A stretch of DNA of 53,566 nt from Bacillota bacterium (GCA_021797515.1 JAJZZP010000065.1:1-53566), one strand, 5' to 3'. Shown: positions 7,902 through 16,654, counted from the first letter of the stretch. A program made the numbers and translations. The notes: generated from the sequence alone by a model not told the origin.

Positions 7902-9131
7902 TCAATATTTTGTGGTGGCCGAGGGGCCAGAACGAGGCCCATAGGGACCTTCATCTAGCCATCGTCCCAATTCATGCCAAGTCGAGGCTAAAGCTGCCCC
8001 AATGTAACGTTTTGCTCGCATTCCGGCTGAGGCTCCTTGTATATGCTCAAGAGCAATTCCCGCTGCATTCCGATTGTAGTTGGCGGCATAGCGCCTTTGT
8101 TCAGCGAAGTCTTCAATAGCGTGATCCGCGTCGGCTTTAGAACTCGCGTCAAGAGCACGACGAATAGCCTGCGCTGCGATTACTGCATCGGGAACTCCGG
8201 AATTAAATCCGCGAGCACCAAATGGGGCAAACAGATGTGCTGCCTCTCCCACCAATAAGATCCGATGATCACCATCCGTAAAGGACTTGGCGACCACTTG
8301 AAGAAATTGATAAGTAGAGACCCAGGTGATTCGGTCAGCATATTTTTTATCCATGACCAAAGGCAACCAATGCCGCACACCGTCCATTCCCATATAATCC
8401 TCCACAGCATCGGCTTCTCGCAACTGGAGATCAATACGCCACCCTCCGGCAAACGGTACAAAGAGCACATTGCGCCCGCCAACATTCGGATGTTCATAGT
8501 GAAAAACGCGTTCTAGGGGCAACGGGTTTTCTTGGTCTTCAACCACATCGACCACAATAAAAGTATTGGCTGATCGTGTGCCTTCCATCTCAATATGTGC
8601 CGCATGCCTCACCGCAGAATGAGCACCGTCGGCGCCGACAACATAAAGCGCAGAAAAACTTTGTCCATGGTCAGTAGTGACTTCTGCCTCCCGTGAAGAA
8701 ATGGACAACGAATGGACCCGTGTTGACCACACAAACTCTACTCCTCGATCAAGGCAGGCCTGGTACAGATACTTTTCGATTTCCACCTGGGGAAGGCTGG
8801 TGAATGGCGGCAAGACGTTGGGATCGGGGGTGGGATACGTTTTGACGTAGACTTCTTGGCCTTGAAACAAAGTTCGTTTGATCGGCCACACCACACCGTG
8901 GGAAGCCATGGTAAAACCCAGTGTGGGCGAAATTTTCTCTAACCACTTCAGGGTAGTTTTGTGAAGAAAAATGGCCCGACTTCCAGGGCGCTGGCGACTT
9001 TCGGCCTCAGCCTCCAAAATCGTTACAGGAATGCCTTCGTGTCGCAAGGCTAGGGCTACGGTCATGCCCACAGGACCGGCACCCACCACTAAAACTGGTC
9101 GCTCGAGCTCTTTGGTTTGATGGGGACTCAC
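7902..9131 (-). CDS. FAD-dependent aromatic-ring monooxygenase (PheA/TfdB-like)
   Basis: A 409-residue class A flavoprotein hydroxylase. The N-terminal FAD-binding GxGxxG is VLVVGAGPVGMTVALALRHEG with an acidic strand end ILEAEAE. The middle DG motif is VVGADGAHSAVRHA. The ribose-binding GD motif reads LLVGEAAHLFAPFGARGFNSG, with Glu instead of the usual Asp. It would use NAD(P)H and O2 to hydroxylate an aromatic acid or its CoA thioester. Beside a CoA ligase, a thioesterase and gentisate dioxygenase, the likely product is gentisate or gentisyl-CoA; the substrate (salicyl-, 3- or 4-hydroxybenzoyl) is undetermined. Start ATG 9131 follows GGAGGTCTCTC. It is divergent from the fusion gene, with AT-rich operator-like sites between. 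Confidence 0.85.
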   Translation of the reverse strand: MSPHQTKELERPVLVVGAGPVGMTVALALRHEGIPVTILEAEAESRQRPGSRAIFLHKTTLKWLEKISPTLGFTMASHGVVWPIKRTLFQGQEVYVKTYPTPDPNVLPPFTSLPQVEIEKYLYQACLDRGVEFVWSTRVHSLSISSREAEVTTDHGQSFSALYVVGADGAHSAVRHAAHIEMEGTRSANTFIVVDVVEDQENPLPLERVFHYEHPNVGGRNVLFVPFAGGWRIDLQLREADAVEDYMGMDGVRHWLPLVMDKKYADRITWVSTYQFLQVVAKSFTDGDHRILLVGEAAHLFAPFGARGFNSGVPDAVIAAQAIRRALDASSKADADHAIEDFAEQRRYAANYNRNAAGIALEHIQGASAGMRAKRYIGAALASTWHELGRWLDEGPYGPRSGPSATTKY

Positions 9132-9245
9132 TGAGAGACCTCCTTTATTGGATTAATGGCAATTAACATAAATGTTCCCTTGCTATATTACCGCTATGGT
9201 TCTTTTTTTAGCTTTGATCATCACAGAACCAACCCGAGAGTCCTG

Positions 9246-9262
9246 AATATATATTATATATT
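9246..9262. promoter_or_regulatory. AT-only palindromic site 1 (divergent promoter region)
   Basis: AATATATATTATATATT, an imperfect palindrome between the divergent monooxygenase and thioesterase-FAH genes. Its core recurs in inverted form at 9344-9358 and in related forms at 12413, 13413 and 35896. A candidate operator for the GntR/FCD regulator in the cluster. Confidence 0.45.
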
Positions 9263-9343
9263 AAACTACGAATTTAGTCAGGGGACAATCCGGTAATAGA
9301 ATGCGGTCGGCAGAACAAGATCGTTGTAGACTACTTGCAATTT

Positions 9344-9358
9344 TAATATATAATATAT
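9344..9358. promoter_or_regulatory. AT-only palindromic site 2
   Basis: TAATATATAATATAT lies about 105 bases before the fusion gene start and is the reverse complement of the core of site 1. It may be a second operator half-site serving this divergent promoter. The pure A/T composition stands out against the mid-GC surroundings. Confidence 0.45.
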
Positions 9359-9462
9359 AGAGTAAAACTCAATGATCAGCATCATAACGATAATGAGGTT
9401 ATGGAGCAATTAGGCATGTCAAATAGGAGAGATGATGGTGGGGGAAGACAAAGATCTAGAGC

Positions 9463-10827
9463 ATGGGAATGGAATTTATCTGGGAGACCGAAGTCAAATG
9501 GGGCCACACCGATGCGGCGGGGTTTGTATTTTATCCTAACTACTTTGCATGGTTTGATGAGGCCACTCATCACTTTGTTGGCAGTTTCGGCAAGTCTAGT
9601 GCTCGAGTTTTCTCCTCCGAAAGAATGGGATTGCCGCTGCTGGAGGCATCCATACAATTTTTTGTACCGTTGCATTTTGGAGATCCGATTATGGTCTCCA
9701 CCGTAGTTGAACATGTGGGCCATAAGTCGATGGAGCTGTCGCATAACATTATAAGTCGGGAACACTTAATTGCTCGAGGCAGAGAAAAGCGTGCCTGGGT
9801 CACGCTCCGCGATTCTGGGCCTGTGGCAATGCCCATTTCTGATGCGATTCGGCACCAATTCAACGAAAAAAAGATAGTCCATCCTAGGCGGGAGGAAACC
9901 TTTATGAAGTTGGTGGTATTTGACGATTGGAGAGTGGGCTTGCTTGAAGGGGAGACTGTGGTGGATATTACCGACGTGGTGCCCAATTGGGCGCCTACCT
10001 GGCCGTACGCCTGGATGCTTCCTTTCATTGCGAGTTTTTCTGAACACCGTGTGCAGTGGCAACAGGCTTTGAGGACGGGTCCTAGGAAATCGATAGCGGA
10101 CGTAAGGATTAGGGCGCCAATCCCTATGCCATCCAAAATTATAGCGGCTCCGGTGAATTACTTACTGCATCAACAAGAAATGGGTGGCGCCCAAGGTGTC
10201 TATGCGGGAACCCAAATTAAAACCATTGAGGATTATGGGCTGTTTCTAAAACCCTCTTCGTCGATTGCTGGATCTGATGATGTCATCACATTGCCGTTTG
10301 CTGAACGCCGCACCGATCATGAAGCGGAAATAGGCATTATTATTGGGCGTCAGGTCCGAAACATTACAGAACATGAGGCGGACCAAGTGATTTTTGGATT
10401 TACCGGTTTGCTAGATCTGTCGGTGCGAGGGCCGGAAGACCGCCCTTATCGGAAAGGCTTTGATGGATTTTGCCCCATTGGCCCCTGGATTGTCACTCAG
10501 GACGAAATCCCCGATATGGACTCCATGACCTTCCGGCTGTGGGTTAATGGTGGATTGCGGCAAGAGGGCTGCACAAAAGACATGATTTACTCGATGCGGC
10601 GATTAGTGGCGTTGGCTTCTTATCAAACGACGCTCTTTCCTGGCGATATTATTGCCTCGGGTACCCCGCAGGGCGTAGGGGAGGTAAGGCCTGGCGACGT
10701 TCTGCACTTGCAAGTGGACGGGATTGGCGATTTAACCGTGAGAGTGTCGAAAGACGCGGCAAAATCTTCGGTGTCAATGGGAGAATGGTTTGAGAAGTTC
10801 ACGGTATCCCGTGCTGTGGTCCATTAA
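9463..10827 (+). CDS. Fusion protein: hotdog acyl-CoA thioesterase plus fumarylacetoacetate-hydrolase-type enzyme
   Basis: A single 454-residue frame. Residues 1-147 are a 4-hydroxybenzoyl-CoA-thioesterase-like hotdog domain (VKWGHTDAAGFVFYPNYFAWFDEA, with the active-site Asp). Residues 148-454 are a FAH-family domain: IIAAPVNYL, FLKPSSSIAGSDD, HEAEIGIIIGRQVRNI (metal-binding ExE), KGFDGFCPIGPW, SGTPQGVG. In a gentisate pathway the first would release gentisate from gentisyl-CoA and the second would hydrolyse maleyl- or fumarylpyruvate. A GGGAGG motif sits just before an in-frame ATG at 9904, exactly at the domain border, so a free FAH protein may also be made. No stop separates the halves. 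The start ATG 9463 has only a weak ribosome site. Confidence 0.85.
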   Translation: MGMEFIWETEVKWGHTDAAGFVFYPNYFAWFDEATHHFVGSFGKSSARVFSSERMGLPLLEASIQFFVPLHFGDPIMVSTVVEHVGHKSMELSHNIISREHLIARGREKRAWVTLRDSGPVAMPISDAIRHQFNEKKIVHPRREETFMKLVVFDDWRVGLLEGETVVDITDVVPNWAPTWPYAWMLPFIASFSEHRVQWQQALRTGPRKSIADVRIRAPIPMPSKIIAAPVNYLLHQQEMGGAQGVYAGTQIKTIEDYGLFLKPSSSIAGSDDVITLPFAERRTDHEAEIGIIIGRQVRNITEHEADQVIFGFTGLLDLSVRGPEDRPYRKGFDGFCPIGPWIVTQDEIPDMDSMTFRLWVNGGLRQEGCTKDMIYSMRRLVALASYQTTLFPGDIIASGTPQGVGEVRPGDVLHLQVDGIGDLTVRVSKDAAKSSVSMGEWFEKFTVSRAVVH

Positions 10828-10837
10828 TATTTGTGAA

Positions 10838-10879
10838 ATAACAATGAGCCGAAAAGGAATGTAATCGGCTCATTGTTAT
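10838..10879. terminator. Bidirectional terminator hairpin between convergent genes
   Basis: ATAACAATGAGCCG (10838-10851) pairs perfectly with CGGCTCATTGTTAT (10866-10879) around a 14-base loop. It lies between the converging fusion gene and MFS gene and could end transcription from both sides; the T-run is weak. Confidence 0.7.
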
Positions 10880-10901
10880 GGCTTACCGACTGAAGCGGGG
10901 A

Positions 10902-12365
10902 TTACGGTGAAATTTCTTCGAGTTGACGACCACGAGTCTTGATCCCAAATTGGGCAATGATGGCACCGATCACTAAAAATCCGCTAATCATCAGGAACGC
11001 AGTCATCACGTTCATGTGCAGTGCGAGCGGGGCGATAATCACCAGGCCCAAACCACCGCCTACGTGTCCGATGCCGTCGACCAAGGCAAACCCTGTTGTG
11101 CGGGCCCGTGTTGGATAATTTTCTGTGGACCAACTATAGGTCATAGGAACCCACAGGTTAAATCCAAAGAAGATCATGGCAGATCCTAATACGGACCAAA
11201 TGAAGTTCGCACCTCCCAAGGCTACGAACACACCACCCAGGACGCAGATGGCGGCAGATATGGGAAGCCAGTATTTTCGCTCAAGCCGTTCTGCGGTGTA
11301 GTACGCCACGATTGTACATAGAATGAATCCCAAGGTTCCGAATGCTGCTATCAAGCCAGCTTCTGGCGGGGCGTAATGCAAGCTCACCAGGATGCTCGTC
11401 ATACCGGCTCCGTAAGTATAGACCGTTACATAACTGACGAACCACACTGACACCAGGAGCAAAGTGCGCTTTAAGTAGACCCGATTGGAGAAGATTGCGG
11501 AATAGGGGATGGGTGGCTCCCCGACCGCGGGCGGTTGTACTTTGTTATTGATTGGCGGCAATGGGCTCCGCAAAAGAGCCATGTCTTCCATTAACGAAAC
11601 GACGGTACTGGCTTCCTGGGTGCGTTTTTGCGCAATCAACCACCGTGGTGATTCGGGAAGCCGTATCCTGACTAAAATTCCCATTATTGCAAGCAATCCT
11701 CCGACAAGATACATGGTCCGCCATCCGTCAGTATAATGAGGCCCGGCCACAGCAAAAGGCAAACCTAAAGGAAATGGGGTAGGTCCTGTGGTGAGGAGCA
11801 ATCCGAGCCAGATGCCCACGAATGCTCCTAGTGACGACATGATAAAAATCAAGGAGGTATACTTGGCGCGTCCCTGTCGTGGCGCCACTTCGTTGATGTA
11901 GGTATTAACGATGGCCAGGTCCGCTCCCACCCCTATTCCGGTCAGGATGCGGGAAAAAATGAATTGGTCATAACTGGGAGAAAATGCGCTCCATATGGAC
12001 CCAATACCCGTAATAATCATCGTAACCAGCAACATATCGCGACGGCCCAGACGGTCAGCTAATGGGCTCAGAATCAAGGTTCCCACGACATATCCGACCA
12101 GGTTCAAGAGTACAGGAAGGCCTAGCCATGTGGACGAGGTTTGCGGAGTGCAGCCATGGACGAGTTGTGTGCAAGTCTGGATAAAAGAGACATTAATATC
12201 GAAGATGTCGTAAAACGTAAATAGAAATCCGACGCCGATTACCCCGACAAATAGATAGGGCAATGACCACACAGACAAACGCTCCAGTCGCGAGAGGACA
12301 TCACCGGGCGTTGAGGTCATTTCTGGCTTCACGCAATTCACCTCGACTTCTTTAGTATTTGCCAT
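10902..12365 (-). CDS. MFS transporter, sugar/aromatic-acid porter type
   Basis: 487 residues from ATG 12365; an upstream TTG at 12407 would add 14 unlikely residues. About 12 membrane helices, with the helix 2-3 loop LSPLADRLGRRDML and the central loop signature LPESPRWLIAQKR of the sugar/aromatic-acid porter families. It also has an acidic FYDIFDIN in helix 1, typical of proton-coupled aromatic acid carriers (AAHS-like, where an Asp in TM1 matters). The location between gentisate-pathway genes makes a benzoate-type acid the most likely cargo. An AT-only palindrome lies about 50 bases upstream. The gene converges on the fusion gene with a shared terminator hairpin. Confidence 0.8.
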   Translation of the reverse strand: MANTKEVEVNCVKPEMTSTPGDVLSRLERLSVWSLPYLFVGVIGVGFLFTFYDIFDINVSFIQTCTQLVHGCTPQTSSTWLGLPVLLNLVGYVVGTLILSPLADRLGRRDMLLVTMIITGIGSIWSAFSPSYDQFIFSRILTGIGVGADLAIVNTYINEVAPRQGRAKYTSLIFIMSSLGAFVGIWLGLLLTTGPTPFPLGLPFAVAGPHYTDGWRTMYLVGGLLAIMGILVRIRLPESPRWLIAQKRTQEASTVVSLMEDMALLRSPLPPINNKVQPPAVGEPPIPYSAIFSNRVYLKRTLLLVSVWFVSYVTVYTYGAGMTSILVSLHYAPPEAGLIAAFGTLGFILCTIVAYYTAERLERKYWLPISAAICVLGGVFVALGGANFIWSVLGSAMIFFGFNLWVPMTYSWSTENYPTRARTTGFALVDGIGHVGGGLGLVIIAPLALHMNVMTAFLMISGFLVIGAIIAQFGIKTRGRQLEEISP

Positions 12366-12412
12366 AGATTTTTCGCTGTATGGTTGCCAACAAAAACAAC
12401 ACCTCAATAGAT

Positions 12413-12428
12413 ATATAATATATTATAT
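12413..12428. promoter_or_regulatory. AT-only perfect palindrome upstream of MFS gene
   Basis: ATATAATATATTATAT is a perfect 16-base palindrome about 48 bases upstream of the carrier start. It belongs with the other AT palindromes of this cluster and is a candidate operator for the neighbouring GntR/FCD protein. Confidence 0.5.
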
Positions 12429-12549
12429 GAATCTCGCCGATGCAATACGAAAAATTCGATTAATTGTGGGGTTTGCTGTGTTTTGGAATTTACAGAAAAA
12501 CTCTAAGCAGGGGGATTCACTGTCGTCCCTTTTTGAGATTGGAACGGTT

Positions 12550-13248
12550 CTAATGCAGCAACGAGCCTTCCGTTTCAGCACGGGAGCGAAGTTCTTCTTG
12601 CTCGGTTTTTTGGATAATTCGGCGCATAGCCCGTCGTTTATGAGTGAGGGTCACCAATTCCGCGGTTTCGGCGTCGCGTTCTTTTAGCGCGGTCACAATG
12701 TCCTGATGGTCTTGTAGAGACTGCAGGGTTTCTGGATTGTTGCCGGTGAGGGGTCCAGGATATCGGGTGGCGTGGTTCCATAGGTCATCGATGATATGGA
12801 TTAAGCGTTGGTTATCGCAATGTTGGTAGATTTGCGTGTGAAATTGACGGTTTAGGTAGTTAAGGCGATCGGGTGCGGCGCCTTCTGTTACCGCCTTTTC
12901 TAAAGCTTGGGCGATGTCGGTGATTTGGTTGATGTCATCGTCTGTTAACTGGGGAACCGCGAGACGCACCGCCAAGGATTCCAACGTTTCCCGGATTTGA
13001 AAAATCTCTTTAAGATCATGAGAAGAGAGCGTGCTGGTAATGGCTCCCACGTGAGGGATGATGCGCACCAATCCCATGGAAGCCAACTGACTTAATGCTT
13101 CTCGGACGGGAATTTCACTGGTGCCATACTCTTCGGCAATTTGCCGCGTCTTAAGGTGAAATCCTGGACCGAAGGTGCCTGACAAAATACGGTCTTTTAA
13201 ACTCTCGAGGATGTAATCCTTTTTGGTTTCGTACTGCTTAGGCTTCAT
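12550..13248 (-). CDS. GntR-family transcriptional regulator, FCD (FadR-like) subfamily
   Basis: 232 residues from ATG 13248; an ATG at 13305 would add 19 residues. The N-terminal winged helix is visible: LKDRILSGTFGPGFHLKTRQIAEEYGTSEIPVREALSQLASMGLVRIIPH in consecutive segments. It is followed by an all-helical FCD ligand domain with FQIRETLESLAVRLA and the metal-ligand pattern LNRQFHTQIYQH plus later histidines. Such regulators usually respond to a pathway acid and sit beside their targets. The AT-only palindromes at 9246, 9344, 12413, 13413 and (farther off) 35896 are natural candidates for its binding sites; this is inference. Confidence 0.85.
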   Translation of the reverse strand: MKPKQYETKKDYILESLKDRILSGTFGPGFHLKTRQIAEEYGTSEIPVREALSQLASMGLVRIIPHVGAITSTLSSHDLKEIFQIRETLESLAVRLAVPQLTDDDINQITDIAQALEKAVTEGAAPDRLNYLNRQFHTQIYQHCDNQRLIHIIDDLWNHATRYPGPLTGNNPETLQSLQDHQDIVTALKERDAETAELVTLTHKRRAMRRIIQKTEQEELRSRAETEGSLLH

Positions 13249-13412
13249 ATTATTTGATTGCCACCAACTTTTTAAGGAGTAACTGCCAAAAGACTGATCA
13301 CGCATCCATATTATATAACATCCTGACCTGGGAAGAAAAAGATGTCCGCCGTCAACACGAAGTTCATGAAGCGCTCTTGTGAATCATCCTTGGTTCCATT
13401 AGAATGGATTAT

Positions 13413-13428
13413 ACATTATATATAATGT
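13413..13428. promoter_or_regulatory. AT-rich perfect palindrome between GntR gene and CoA ligase gene
   Basis: ACATTATATATAATGT is a perfect 16-base palindrome in the divergent region between the regulator and the ligase. Its 12-base core ATTATATATAAT recurs exactly at 35896-35907 before the peptide-transporter gene. A shorter related stretch (ATATTATATAACAT, 13308-13321) overlaps the regulator's own promoter region. No other feature is seen in 13429-13666. Confidence 0.55.
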
Positions 13429-13666
13429 TAAAATTTCAATGTTAGGCAAATTTGGGAACCCTACTTAATCCCTTTAGATGGTGTGGGTCGGGCGAAAATC
13501 ATAAATCGAAAATATATATCCTCCAGAAATTCCGTTAGCAATCATAAGACGTCACAGAAGGGAGGGAACCCGGTTGCATGGCTGAATCGGTGATTGTCGG
13601 CCATGGGTCTTTTACTAGACATTGAAAAACTATCACTAGGGTAGTGTTTTCCAACCAGGTGCGTCA

Positions 13667-15286
13667 ATGGTCACCTCAAGCGACTATTTCTTCGAAATTC
13701 CCGGTGAACTACGCTCATATTTGAAAGGATATACAATGCCCGCCGTGTTTGATGCGGTGGTGGCTCAAAGAGGAGATCATCCGGCGGTGTTTGCGGGCGA
13801 GTCTTTCTATACCTGGAAACAATGGCAAGACGATGCGCGGGCGCTGGCTTCGGCACTGGGTGATCTAGGAGTACGTCGCGGCGATGTGGTGGGGGTGCAT
13901 CTGCCAAATTCTTGGGAGTTTTTGGTGGCTCACGTGGCTGTTGCTATGCAAGGTGCGGTGATGCTTCCACTGCATATGGCCCATGCCGAGAGGGAGATTT
14001 CTGCTCTGCTCGAACGCACTGCAGCACGCTTTTTGATTGTCCCAACAAAATATCGCGGTCATGAGCAGTACACTCTAACTCAACATTTAGTGGACAAGGT
14101 GGCGTCCTTAGAAAAATTGTTGGTGGTGGGCGATAATCCACAATCGCTTCCAGATACCATACACTTTGACGCCTTGCTGCAGCAAGGCAGAGGGCGTCCA
14201 TGGACATCGGTGCCCATTAAACCCGAGGATCCGTTTGTTCTTGTAGCCTCGTCCGGCACTACCTCCTCACGTCCGAAAATTTGCCTGCACAGTCACGACG
14301 GACTGCTGTCCAATGCCTGGGCTACCGCAATGGATGGACTTGCCAGTTCTGACGACGTTATTCTAAGTGGTAGTCCATTTACGCACCTTTTCGGAATGCT
14401 TTCGATTCATATCAGTCTGCTAATGGGTGGCGGCCAGAGTCTTTTGCCTCAATGGAATGCGGATGATTGTTTGAAACGCGCTCAAGATACCCAAAGCACC
14501 ATTTTATTTGCAGTACCCACTCAGGTCCGCGACCTATTGGGCATTTTAGATAGGAAAAGCCAATACCGCTTGGGTGTGCGGGAGATACGAACCGGTGGCG
14601 CTGCTGTACCCAAAGAGCTGGTGACGGGAGTGAGAGAAAAGCTCAACGCAAGGATGGTAATTCAGTGGGGGATGTCCGAAGTAGGCTCAGGAATATTTAC
14701 CCGACCTGCTGACTCCGACGAAGTGGCCAGTTGTAGTGTGGGGATGCCGGTTCTAGGAGCAGAAGTTCGCATTCTAAGTGATGGACAGCCGACCCCAAAC
14801 GGCGAAAGCGGAGAGCTGTACTACCGTAGCCCCTACATGTTTCATGGATATTATGGTGAGTGGCGAATGACGAACGAATCGGTAGACTCTGAAACCTGGC
14901 TGCATACGGGCGATTTGGCCAGTTGGAACCATGACGGTACCATCCAGTATCGCGGACGCCGCACGGAGATGATCAATCGCGGAGGGCTCAAGTTTAGTGC
15001 GTTGGAGGTGGAGTCTCTGCTTTCGGATATGGCTGAAATAGCCCAGCATGCCATTATGCCACGTTTCGATCAGCGGTTGGGAGAAAGAGCTTGTTTAGTG
15101 GTGGCGTTCGCTCCTGGTCGATCGATTACATTGGATGAAGTATGCCGCCATTTGGCGGATAAGGGGTTGGCCAAGTATAAATGGCCGGAGGAACTTGTAG
15201 TGTTAGAGGTTTTGCCGACAACACCTACAGGAAAAATTGCCAGAGCGGGCCTAAAAGAGGCCGTTTCAGCGGTAGAACAGATCTAG
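13667..15286 (+). CDS. AMP-dependent aryl/acyl-CoA ligase
   Basis: A 539-residue member of the ANL superfamily. Motifs in order: the phosphate loop VASSGTTSSRPKICLHSH, the WGMSEVGSG adenine/acid-pocket motif (YGxTE equivalent), the HTGDLASWNHDG and YRGRRTEMINRGGLKFSALEVE hinge region, and the C-terminal lysine motif LPTTPTGKIARAGLK. It activates a carboxylic acid through an acyl-AMP to a CoA thioester. Neighbours (thioesterase, monooxygenase, gentisate dioxygenase 46 bases downstream) point to a hydroxybenzoate-type acid. The start at ATG 13667 has only a weak CAGGTG ribosome site. Confidence 0.85.
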   Translation: MVTSSDYFFEIPGELRSYLKGYTMPAVFDAVVAQRGDHPAVFAGESFYTWKQWQDDARALASALGDLGVRRGDVVGVHLPNSWEFLVAHVAVAMQGAVMLPLHMAHAEREISALLERTAARFLIVPTKYRGHEQYTLTQHLVDKVASLEKLLVVGDNPQSLPDTIHFDALLQQGRGRPWTSVPIKPEDPFVLVASSGTTSSRPKICLHSHDGLLSNAWATAMDGLASSDDVILSGSPFTHLFGMLSIHISLLMGGGQSLLPQWNADDCLKRAQDTQSTILFAVPTQVRDLLGILDRKSQYRLGVREIRTGGAAVPKELVTGVREKLNARMVIQWGMSEVGSGIFTRPADSDEVASCSVGMPVLGAEVRILSDGQPTPNGESGELYYRSPYMFHGYYGEWRMTNESVDSETWLHTGDLASWNHDGTIQYRGRRTEMINRGGLKFSALEVESLLSDMAEIAQHAIMPRFDQRLGERACLVVAFAPGRSITLDEVCRHLADKGLAKYKWPEELVVLEVLPTTPTGKIARAGLKEAVSAVEQI

Positions 15287-15332
15287 TCGATAATGCGGTC
15301 ACGTGTCACGGAAAATGATTAGGAGGACAAAC

Positions 15333-16355
15333 ATGACGACAGATCCTTATCAAGCGATTAAAGAGTTGGGTGCCGCGCCACTGTGGCAATATTACGGGAA
15401 CCTATTTCCGGTCGAACCACAGAGCGCAGCAGTGCCCTATGTCTGGCGATACCAAGACTTGCGCCCATACATGCTGCATTTTGCCGAGGTGCTTTCGCTT
15501 CAGGAAGCAGAACGCCGTGTTTTGATGTTGGTCAATCCTGGGCTGCAGGAACCGCCAGCGACGGTTAATTCGCTTTACGCCGGTATCCAGATCATTTTAC
15601 CGGGAGAGACGGCGCAGGCCCACCGCCACACTGCATCCGCATTTCGCTTTATTATTGAGGGTCAAGGAGCGTATACCACGGTCAACGGAGAAAGAGTAGA
15701 TATGCATCCAGGGGATTTGCTGCTAACTCCAGGGTGGCATTGGCATGACCATTCCCACGACGGTGCTGGTCCCATGATGTGGCTAGATGGCCTGGACTAT
15801 CCTTTGGTCAATAAACTGGAGGCGGGGTTTTTTGAACTTTTAGGCCAGCGTATGCAAGGCTCCACGGTTCCTGATAATTTTTCCTCTCGCAAGTTTATTC
15901 ATGGGCGGCTATCGCCCCGTTGGGACGCTCCCGGGGGCGCTCATTCCCCCATTGGGAATTATCCCTGGAAAGAAACCGAACAGGCGTTTTCCGGTATAGC
16001 CGACGACGCTGAAGGCAGTCACACGGAGGGCATCATTTTAGAATATACCAATCCTTGGACCGGAGGATCCGTGATGCCGACCATGAGTTGTCGTATTAGT
16101 CGTCTCCGCCCGGGATTTCGGGGGTTCGCTCACCAGCATACCGCCAGTACCATTTACCATGTCGTTCGCGGCCAAGGCGAATCCATCGTAGACGGGGACC
16201 GGTTGACTTGGGCAGAGCATGATACCTTTTGTGTGCCCGGGTGGGCGCGTTACGAACATACAAATCTGTCGATGTCCCAAGATGCTATTCTATTTTCTTA
16301 CACAGATGAGCCGGTTATGCGTGCTTTGGGACTATATCGTGTAGCGTCTAACTAA
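15333..16355 (+). CDS. Gentisate 1,2-dioxygenase
   Basis: 340 residues from ATG 15333, preceded by AGGAGGA at 15321. A bicupin Fe(II) ring-cleaving dioxygenase: the first cupin has PGETAQAHRHTASAFRFIIEG with metal-ligand candidates H97 and H99 and a downstream PGWHWHDHSHDG. The second cupin (FAHQHTASTIYHVVRGQGESIV) is typical of the family and usually lacks full metal binding. The length matches known gentisate dioxygenases. It opens the ring of gentisate to maleylpyruvate, the substrate, directly or after isomerisation, of the FAH domain of the fusion protein. No separate maleylpyruvate isomerase gene is seen here. Co-transcribed with the ligase. Confidence 0.9.
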   Translation: MTTDPYQAIKELGAAPLWQYYGNLFPVEPQSAAVPYVWRYQDLRPYMLHFAEVLSLQEAERRVLMLVNPGLQEPPATVNSLYAGIQIILPGETAQAHRHTASAFRFIIEGQGAYTTVNGERVDMHPGDLLLTPGWHWHDHSHDGAGPMMWLDGLDYPLVNKLEAGFFELLGQRMQGSTVPDNFSSRKFIHGRLSPRWDAPGGAHSPIGNYPWKETEQAFSGIADDAEGSHTEGIILEYTNPWTGGSVMPTMSCRISRLRPGFRGFAHQHTASTIYHVVRGQGESIVDGDRLTWAEHDTFCVPGWARYEHTNLSMSQDAILFSYTDEPVMRALGLYRVASN

Positions 16356-16368
16356 TTTCTATCGCATA

Positions 16369-16399
16369 GTGGGATGTCTTTATGGATAAAGCATCCCAC
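16369..16399 (+). terminator. Hairpin after the gentisate dioxygenase gene
   Basis: GTGGGATG (16369-16376) pairs with CATCCCAC (16392-16399); the inner CTTTA/TAAAG extends the stem past a bulge. No T-run follows. It probably ends the ligase-dioxygenase transcript. Confidence 0.55.
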
Positions 16400-16438
16400 C
16401 ACATAATAGTAGACGTCATAGACACTTAATCAGGCATC

Positions 16439-16467
16439 TTGCATTTTGAGGCATCGTATGGTATGTT
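16439..16467 (+). promoter_or_regulatory. Possible promoter for the tRNA cluster
   Basis: TTGCAT (16439) and TATGTT (16462) with 17-base spacing, about 80 bases before tRNA-His. Reasonable but not a perfect sigma-A match. Confidence 0.4.
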
Positions 16468-16545
16468 GTCATGTGTTAACGCTAGAAATTCTGCTGAAAG
16501 CGCGTCGCAGGCTAAGTAAATGCCATGGATGCCGAATTTGAACGT

Positions 16546-16623
16546 GGTGGATGTAGCTCAGCTGGTTAGAGCACCAGGTTGTGGCCCTGGGGGTCGGGGG
16601 TTCAAGTCCCCTCATTCACCCCA
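16546..16623 (+). tRNA. tRNA-His (GTG)
   Basis: Cloverleaf with acceptor GTGGATG pairing to CATTCAC, an extra 5' G opposite the discriminator C (the histidine identity G-1), D-arm GCTCAGCTGGTTAGAGC, anticodon loop TTGTGGC and an encoded 3' CCA. Confidence 0.95.
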
Positions 16624-16654
16624 AGATTGTTCCCGGGAATCCGGGTTTTTTATC

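Noticed and set aside
9570..10136. 188-codon minus-strand frame
   Set aside because: Antisense shadow of the thioesterase-FAH fusion gene.
12427..12687. 86-codon plus-strand frame
   Set aside because: Overlaps the palindrome and the GntR gene antisense; no support.
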